Source of the DNA: Rosa chinensis
Lineage: Eukaryota > Streptophyta > Magnoliopsida > Rosales > Rosaceae
Direction of reading: 5' to 3'
NCBI RefSeq assembly: GCF_002994745.2
Contig: NC_037088.1
Location: 56,500,397 to 56,564,396 of the forward strand
DNA length: 64,000 nt
Under the pieces are notes generated by a model. It had not been told where the DNA came from. It was given only the letters and a program-made list of their open reading frames with translations, and did not search any database. Shown here in pieces: positions 57,047 to 64,000 of the stretch. Position numbers and translations under genes: made by a program. Each line of letters opens with the position of its first letter. Position 1 is the first letter of the stretch.

Positions 57047-57415
57047 CCCGATCAAGAGCGGATGTCCACACTTTCGCTAAAGTGCGGACGTCGATGCAAC
57101 AAGCGGCTTCCAGGATACGGCGGCGGCGTGGGGCAGGCCATAGGGAGGCCGGAGGCATTCCAGACCTCTTCTTAGCGACGTTCGAGGTCGGAGGAGGTCA
57201 GGCTTGCCGGTTTCTGGGCAGCCAACTCACCTGCAGTTGCAGGTTCTGTGCAGCACCGCAGAACCGTCGCTGGTGACTCCACCGGACCGCAGACCCCTCT
57301 GCACGACCCCCAGCGTCCCTCCGGCAAGCAACGCCACGCCGTCGCACCTCGATCGAGGCCGGAGGAGGGACATCCGCACTTTTTCTGGGTTGCGGACGTC
57401 CGCTCTAGAACGGTT
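57046..57415. mobile_element. GC-rich MITE, copy 1
   Basis: Imperfect terminal inverted repeats of about 45 bp: CAAGAGCGGATGTCCACAC at the left matches the reverse complement of the right end, which contains GCGGACGTCCGCTCTAGAAC. Within each arm GTCCGCACTTT pairs with AAAGTGCGGAC to form a hairpin. It follows a (TA)n tract directly. The GC-rich interior has no credible ORF. Family not assigned. The remaining 57416-57620 before the next (TA)n tract is AT-richer and unassigned. Confidence 0.65.
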
Positions 57416-57651
57416 CCGATTCGACAGATTCGGTTCGTTCGTATAAATTGCAGTTTTGGACGCCTTAACGATCACCAAATTGGCTGAAATTTTGCAGAGG
57501 TGATCCATACATTCGGACCTAAAAACTAAACGGTTAAGATGTGAAAATGTGATCGGAAAGTGGGTGAAAACAGTAAATCCGTTCCATAAGAAAAACTAAG
57601 GACATCCTTACCTGAGAAAAATCATATATATATATATATATATATATAGAG

Positions 57652-57983
57652 CAGGGCGTTCTGAAGAGGACGTCCGCACTTTCGCTAAAGTGCGGATGGC
57701 GCTGCTGCAGCAACTTTCAGGCGGCGGGGCTTATTGGACTAAGGTCAGGGGTCGGACGGACTGGTCTGCAGTCTGGTGGAGTCACCGGCGACCAGGTTGC
57801 AGTGCTGCCCAGAACGTTGCAGTTGCAGGTGAGGTCGCTGTCCAAAACCTGCAACATTGATCGCTGCCCAGAAGCGGTCTGGGATACCTCTGCCTCCGTC
57901 CGGCAAGCCCCGCCACCTGAAAACTGCTGCAGCAGCTCCGTTCGTACTTTTGTGAAAGTGCGGACGTACTCCCTAGAACCCGC

Positions 57984-57986
<3 letters not shown>
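57652..57986. mobile_element. GC-rich MITE, copy 2 (opposite orientation)
   Basis: Terminal inverted repeats of about 50 bp (CAGGGCGTTCTG...GTCCGCACTTTCGC and its complement near 57940-57986). It sits between (TA)n tracts at 57625-57648 and 57987-58036. Its interior (GGTGGAGTCACCGGCGACC, then CAGTGCTGCCCAGAAC) matches the reverse complement of copy 1, so the two copies form an inverted pair. Confidence 0.7.
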
Positions 57987-58038
<52 letters not shown>

Positions 58039-58287
58039 CTTGGTGGTTTGCTTTGTTTCTTAATATTTTACTGAGGATGAAAAGTGAAATTTTGAGTTAA
58101 ATTTTTTGTGGGTGTCCTAAGCATTTGGTAGGGTGATGATAGCCCAACCCAAACTGTGCCTAGACTGCTTTAAGTAGACCACTTTCTAATACACACTAGA
58201 ATGACCGATCATTTCTCATAAGTCAAATTGATTTGTGGGAAATAGTGCTCTAGTTACAATTGGGAGATTAGGGTTTGCGCCTCGTCA

Positions 58288-61096
58288 ATGGAAACCCCCA
58301 ACTCTAAAACCCTCACCGTGAAGCTCCTCGTCGACAAAAGAAGCCAGAAGGTTTTGTTCGCCGAAGCCGGCAAGGACTTCGTGGACTTTCTCTTCGCTCT
58401 TTTATCTTTCCCCGTCGGCACTCTGGTCCGGCTTCTCTCCAAAAACGGCATGGTCGGAAGCCTAGGCAAACTCTACGAGAGCTTCGAAAATCTCAACGAC
58501 ATGTATATGCAACCCAATCTCAACAGAGAAATCCTCCTCAAACCCAAAGAACCAGCCGGTGTTCCTAATAACCTAGGCTTGTTGACCAACGTGGAATCTC
58601 CAACCATCTATCACTGTTCAAGAAGAGGCTATTCTGATAATCACCAATATGTTTCCGACGACCCTAAAGCTACATGCCCGTCGTGCCCGTGCAAAATGAG
58701 TGCCAAGGCGAGTTATGTGTCTCCAGCCGGTGTTACAAAGACAGAAGAAGGGTTTGTGAAAGGGGTTGTTACATATATTGTAACCGATGATTTAGAGGTG
58801 AAACCTAATGTTACCATTGCCAGTATCCTTCAGCTGGAAAGGTTCAATGTCAAGTGTATTTGTGACCTTGAAGAGAAGGTCGTCAATGTAGGCATGGATG
58901 AGGTACGTATTTCTTCTCATATTGGATATTTTTCTTTTTCAACTTCTCTTCGGCCATACTTAGTATTTTCAATCATCAAATAGTTTTTATCTCAATGGAT
59001 TAGTGGTTAATCATGTGATGATTATATATGGTTTAGGGTGTGGTATATATATTTGTAATGATTGAATAAGTATTTGGATGAACCCCCTCCTTGATATTGC
59101 CCAAAAAAAAAAAGAGTACCTGGTACTTTAACCATATCAAAATTTTACCGTAGGGAGTAACCGTTATATATACAGTTATACACCCAATGCATAATACACA
59201 TTGAGAATACTATACGTAAATGTGATTGTACATTTCTTAGGATCACTCGAGCTCTTAGATAGTTAGGTAGACCCGCCTGGTTGTTCACTTCAATTTGATC
59301 CTAAGATCAATCATTCATTTATTTTTTTTAAGCAATCTTATAGATTATCACATGCAAACTAAATCAATTTGAATACCATCATATACTGATCTACTCATTT
59401 CACTACATCAAACAAATACACAATCTTGATAAAAATCAAGACTGTAACGTGACTACAAAAATCTCTTGTTTGATTGACCTTTAGTAAATATGATATTTAA
59501 ATTATGAATTTCTAGTCATCATCATCCCTACTTAACTTAACTGTAATAGTTAAATAAATTATATATTTATATACAGCAATGGCATATGTAGTATAGGACT
59601 GACGTACAGCGAATTAGCTTGATCGCTATATCTTAAGTTCAGCCCCCCCACCACACACCCCCCCCCCAATGTGGGTTTGATATACAATATTAGCGTCAAT
59701 ACAACAGCTAACCTCACGTACTTAGCTTTATATTTCACAATCTAAAATTATCTTACGAGAATTTGTGAGAATTTTAGTATTAAACTAGTTTTGATATTTT
59801 ATTCTTAATAATTGGAAATCAGCACCTCTACTCATTCTCCATCAATCTATTCTCCATAATTCATCTTCCTCTATACTCCATTCCAAGTCAGCTAGGATTC
59901 ATACCCTGAATTCTCGGACAAGTTAGTTTTGTTATCTTCATTTGTGATTGTATTGTACTTTTCTCATATAATGTTCTCCTTGATTAGGGATTTTTTTGTT
60001 TACAAAGTACACTAATTACCGATGTCATCCGCGGCTTTCCATTTGCTTGAAGAAATCTAATACAGATGTTCTTTTTTTGAATAGGAATTGATTACATTAG
60101 TAATCAAGCCATGAAAACAAGCCAGAGTCTAACATAACTTACATAAGAAATCCCGAGACAAACCGGGTAACCTATCTAAGCCACAACTAAACTCATTAAA
60201 GTCTAAAGGGACGCTCGCTGAACAGCAAGCCTAATCTATGCAAGAATAATCTCGCTCTCCGAGGAAAAAATATTCATCTAGTCTAATCTACCAAGCACGC
60301 AACTGTGGTACAAATAACAACTAAAAACATCTTAGAAAAGCTTATAGAAATTACCCCTACTTCAAAAGGCTTGAGTCCAGAATGTCTAAAAGCTTTGAGG
60401 ACTTACAACAGCGCGAGTCCCTTCCCCGTAGGGTTGGAACCAGCACCATATGCAGTCTCCTCTGTAGCCGACAACCTTAGCATCAGGTTGCTCCTCGGGC
60501 TCTTCTTGAGAGTTTGCAGCATATAGCCCCCATTTTCATATTTGGACCAAATAGGCCCAGTCCCTGCCTTCAGCCCAATCCTTGCGAACCAGAAATGTTC
60601 TATCTGTATGAGAAAACAAAAACAAAAAATAAATAAATGAAATATGACAATGCTAGATATTGTACTGCGAACCAGATGCTATGATTTTCACATTAGACAT
60701 TGGCAGGAGACCATATGATCTTAGCAAATGTTTTTGTTTTTCCTCTTCTCTTTCTAATCCCCTTTCGACACTGTATTTAATACCACATCATGGTGTATAG
60801 ATGTGATGTGGATCATGAAAATGTGAGAAATTTTCAAATATTGTCAGTCTTATGCGCTATGCGTTTAATTACCAAGCAAGATACAAGGTGTATATATGCT
60901 CTAGTTTTCGTAGTGAAGCTATTTTGATGCAAGGGCCTTGCCATTTTTTTTTCAGATGAATGATATTCTTTTCCCTCTCTTTTCATTCAAATTTCAGGGT
61001 GTGAAGTTGCTTAAGGAATCCTTGCAGTCAAAGTCAGTTCTAACCAATGTGTTTCTGAGAGGAATGACTATATCAGATCTAAAACCAGTACTTTAA
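58288..61096 (+). CDS. DUF674 family protein, copy C (intact)
   Basis: Two exons, 58288-58902 and 60998-61096, give 237 residues. Exon 1 has LTVKLLVDKRSQKVLFAEAG, DFVDFLFALLSFPVGTLVRL, MVGSLGKLYESFENLNDMYM, the Cys-rich YVSDDPKATCPSCPCKM and GFVKGVVTYIVTDDLEVKP. It ends GMDEV at a good donor (GAG|GTACGT). Exon 2 gives GVKLLKESLQSKSVLTNVFL and ends DLKPVL. The 2.1-kb intron is much longer than that of copy A and holds a likely retroposon fragment. The Cys pattern differs slightly from copy A (CPSCPC). Function unknown. Confidence 0.85.
60071..60510 (-). mobile_element. Possible retroposon 3' end in copy C intron
   Basis: Begins with a short T run, then about 430 bp unlike the surrounding intron (more GC, no DUF674 similarity), in the style of an inverted retroposon 3' end like that at 11678. 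No target duplication identified. Confidence 0.3.
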
Positions 61097-61459
61097 CTAC
61101 AGAATTGACAGGCTTTAGTTTATGGGGGAAATGTTTCTGTTTTTTTTTTTAACTGGATTTATAATTTGCTTTGCTTAAAAGAACTGCAATGACTTTCAAT
61201 TTCAGATTCCATGTTCTTAATTATTTCAACTTCTAATATTTAGTGCGTGTCTTTAAAAAGTAAAGATTATTGTTTCGCTGGTCGATCATATAGTCTGGTG
61301 AAAAAAAAACATGCATATACTAATCTCAAGTTCTCAACAAATATATCTTACGCTGACCTTCATGAATCAAATGACAATGATCGATCAGTTTTACATATAT
61401 ACGTGCGTTCTGTTAGAGTTACGCCAAAAAGATCTCCTACAACTAACATTACACCTATG

Positions 61460-61720
61460 TGGTTGTTGGCCCCAGAGCCATTGTCCAAGACTCCAAGGTG
61501 CACTGCAACTGTATCTATGCACCCATCTGACTTATGCAGCTCCACCTGATGCTAAAGAAAAGAATCTTCCAAATGTCCCAAAAAAAGATGTTGCTTACAT
61601 AATATAAATGATTCGGAAGTGAACCCTATATATATCACCTACGTCATCCATATCAAGTAGAGGTGCTTAACAAATTGAAGGTTAATATTAGGGATGTTGG
61701 TTATACTACGTACTGATCTC
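61460..61720 (+). pseudogene. DUF674 copy D, heavily decayed fragment
   Basis: In broken frames one can read CNC, TYAAPPDA, KKDVAYII and VLNKLKVN-like pieces followed by IRDVGY. They are in the order of the Cys-rich middle to the end of exon 1 of the family. No start, donor or second exon is visible. Recognition rests on short matches only. Confidence 0.45.
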
Positions 61721-61930
61721 GCACAGGATTATTGGGAGATCTTATCCGCGTTACATCTCCAAGTTTGTTGTATTAACCGCTTACTCATTTATCATATATT
61801 CTCCCAGGGTTGGAAATTAAGAACATAGAAAAGGTTCCAAATCCAAAAGCAAGTCAATACGATTCTTTAAAAAAAAAAAAAACATCTCTAAGAGAACCTT
61901 AACAATATAATGTCAGATCTAGTATGAAAG

Positions 61931-62029
61931 CTAATTTGTAGAGCTGTGATCTTCATGCGTCACTCCTTCAAGAAACACATTAGTAAGAACTGACTTTGAT
62001 TGCAGTGATTCCTTGAGCAATTTCACACC
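61931..62029 (-). pseudogene. Orphan DUF674 second exon, inverted (copy E)
   Basis: On the minus strand an acceptor (TTTTAG, AG at 62030-62031) leads into 33 codons: GVKLLKESLQSKSVLTNVFL, then EGVTHEDHSSTN and a stop. It is closest to exon 2 of copy C. No first exon is found upstream on the minus strand as far as 64000. It is either an orphan exon left by an inverted duplication or the end of a gene whose first exon lies beyond the window. Confidence 0.75.
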
Positions 62030-62344
62030 CTAAAATAGAAACAGAAGATCAAAACTTACTATTCATCTGAAAAAAATGGCATTAGCATCATTTTGAAACC
62101 ATCTTGACACAAATGCATAGCACACATGTACTGCATTTCTCACGTTTCTGTAAGCAAACTCAGAGAAAAGATATGACTAAGTGTTTCCTTATTTGCCTTT
62201 CTCATCAGAAACGTCAATAAACTAGAGAAAAACGAAGATAAATGAAAATTTATAACATTAATCAACACCGTCTGAAGTATTGAATCCAGTTATGCTATTT
62301 AGATTATCAATTGAAGCAACAAATAATGGACTACGGAAAGCTAA

Positions 62345-62660
62345 AAGGTCCTTGAAGAGAAGGCTGTTGAACTTGGCATGGATAAGGTAAAAATTTCTAT
62401 TTGAAGACATGGTTGTGGTATATCCGTGTGTTTGTGTCTATAATATACATACATATATATATATATATATATCTGTGTGTGTGTGTGTCTCTCTCTCTCT
62501 CCCCACACACACACACATAGTGATTGATCAGTAATTTGTTTTGCTTTGGTAGGGTGTGAAGCTGTTGAAGGAGTCTCTGCTGTCCATTCTGTTCTAACAG
62601 ATGCCTTCCTTGGGAAGAAAGCTGCTGAAGGACTGCTGTCCTAACAAATGCCTTCCTTGG
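62345..62660 (+). pseudogene. DUF674 copy F, 3' remnant
   Basis: Contains the end of exon 1 (VLEEKAVELGMDK, donor at about 62387), an intron with GT/CT/CA runs nearly identical to copy B, an acceptor at 62551-62552, and exon 2 (GVKLLKESL). A one-base loss after SLLS puts the rest out of frame and brings an early stop. The segment GCCTTCCTTGGGAAGAAAGC is then duplicated. The N-terminal four-fifths are absent. Confidence 0.75.
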
Positions 62661-63775
62661 GAAGAAAGCTGCTGTATGAACATCTCTTCATCATCCACTT
62701 AACTTGCACATCATAAAGGACTGGCATTGACATCTTAAAGCTTTGCTGAGCTGTTTGTTTCTAAAATGGGTTTGTTTTGCTTTTTACCAACCCATTGTTT
62801 TGGAGCACAACTATGTGATGATGTGATTTCATGCTTTTGGATTTCATAACTTCTCTATTGGAGTCCAATGTATGAATGAAAATTTTCTTATGTAATATGC
62901 TTTTTAAGCAGTGTGCTAGTTGAATGTTCTAATAAAACTATGTGGCTATCTTCAATCAGTGTTTTCATAAAATTTGTGGATTCATTTTCAATTGGTTTAT
63001 TGGTATCGGACCAACATCATATGCTCTTAAGGTGCACTGAGATGTTTATGTATTTAATTAGCTAAGAATCCCCAAACGTTTTTTTACCCCTGCATGTGAT
63101 ACTGAAATGCCATTGAATCTTAGTTCTTAGTAAGCATCACTTATATTGTACCATTGATCTGTCTTTTAACATTTGATCAGTCCAAAGAATCCCACTACAT
63201 TACTTTATGATCAAACTTTTAAGGTTTGAGATCTGAGTGCAAGCCGGGAGCTTTAATTTGAGTGAGGATTTTATCAAAGACCTAGTAAGACCAAGACTTG
63301 AAAAGGTGGAAAAGAGTATAGTGTAAAGAACAGATAAAATCCTTTTGGCAAAATAAAAGATACACATACCTAGTCATCTCTTGAAGAAAAAGAAAAGAAC
63401 CACAAGGGCTGGTCCAAATCTTTGAAGATCAAAGTCAGGTCTATAAATAGGTCTTTTACTTCAATTATAAATAAGCGATTTGCTGAAGATCAAGTCCAGG
63501 TCTGTAAATAAGTCTTTCAACTCTTTTAGGAATTTAAGTTCTCATAATTTTTCAGTACATCTTCTTTAAACTTTCCAACTTAATATAATGGCACATAGTG
63601 ATGGTGTTCAATCTTCTTCAAAGCTAATTTTGTCCAACTTTTAAAATAGCAGCAAAAAATAAATTGTACGTGATCATGTTCATATGCTTTTCTGATTCAT
63701 TCTTTACATAATGCTTGTCAGGTCAAGTGTTTTGGAATATTATTTTTTTTGGAGTATTTGTAAGGTTTAGTGTCA
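62661..63775. other. Spacer, ending in duplicated promoter of copy G
   Basis: No gene recognised to about 63600. A short direct duplication (GATCAAAGTCAGGTCTATAA and its near copy GATCAAGTCCAGGTCTGTAA, about 63428-63510) is present. The last ~150 bp match the region upstream of copy A. Confidence 0.5.
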
Positions 63776-64000
63776 ATGGAAACCACCAGCACCCCCACCA
63801 CGGATGTTACTTTGAAGCTCTTGATTGATACCAAGGGCCACAAAGTTCTGTATGCTTAATCAGGCAAGGAATTTGTGGACTTTCTTTTCACCATTATGTC
63901 TTTACCCGTCGGCACTGTCATTAGGCTCCTCAGCAAGGATAGCATGGTTGGTAGCTTAGGCAAGCTTTACGATAGTATCGAAAACATTGGTGACATTTAC
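63776..64000 (+). pseudogene. DUF674 copy G with early stop, cut by window end
   Basis: Nearly identical to the start of copy A (METTSTPTTDVTLKLLIDTK, then GHKVLYA). Codon 28, GAA in copy A, is TAA here (63857-63859). Beyond it the sequence keeps the copy A frame without further damage to the window edge (EFVDFLFTIMSLPVGTVIRL). One recent nonsense change therefore separates it from an open frame. The rest of the gene lies to the right. Confidence 0.85.

Noticed and set aside
1..64000. tRNA, rRNA or microRNA genes
   Set aside because: I saw no convincing tRNA A/B boxes or rRNA cores while reading. A covariance-model scan (tRNAscan-SE/Infernal) would settle it.

Overview
This is plant nuclear DNA from a eudicot: AT-rich intergenic sequence, multi-exon genes with GT/AG introns, plant gene families (SULTR4, MTP11, HEXO1, MKP1, DUF674) and plant-type LTR retrotransposons. 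A rosaceous species would fit the gene sequences, but that is only an impression.

Left third (1-11.2 kb): two minus-strand genes. One is a plastid/vacuole-type sulfate transporter (SULTR4) whose 3' end lies outside the window. The other is a complete six-exon metal tolerance protein (MTP11-like, Mn transporter). From about 14.8 to 26.5 kb lies a transposon-built region. A roughly 0.85-kb sequence is present as a tandem pair. Its left copy was expanded to over 10 kb by a Pack-MULE carrying a lectin receptor-kinase fragment, a decayed Ty1-copia element, a LINE remnant and a 330-bp repeat. Its right copy is intact and is followed by a PIF/Harbinger-type MITE.

Centre (27-37.7 kb): two complete plus-strand genes, beta-hexosaminidase 1 (15 exons, one of 17 nt) and MAP-kinase phosphatase 1 (dual-specificity phosphatase plus gelsolin-like segment).

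Right centre (39.3-51.9 kb): two poly(A)-tailed retroposons with 16-18 bp target-site duplications. A young 9.75-kb LTR retrotransposon with a perfect CTTGT duplication sits inside the second. It has a tRNA-Asp-type primer-binding site and a polypurine tract but no recognisable protease, integrase or reverse transcriptase. It carries an intact, intronless, antisense WUSCHEL-like homeobox ORF with its own TATA box, and a sense ORF of unknown function. This captured developmental regulator is the most striking feature of the window.

Right end (52.5-64 kb): two truncated copia fragments fused in opposite orientations, then a DUF674 cluster. The cluster has two apparently intact two-exon genes, several broken copies, one orphan inverted exon, and a copy with a premature stop running off the window. 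A pair of inverted GC-rich MITEs in TA microsatellites lies between two of the copies.
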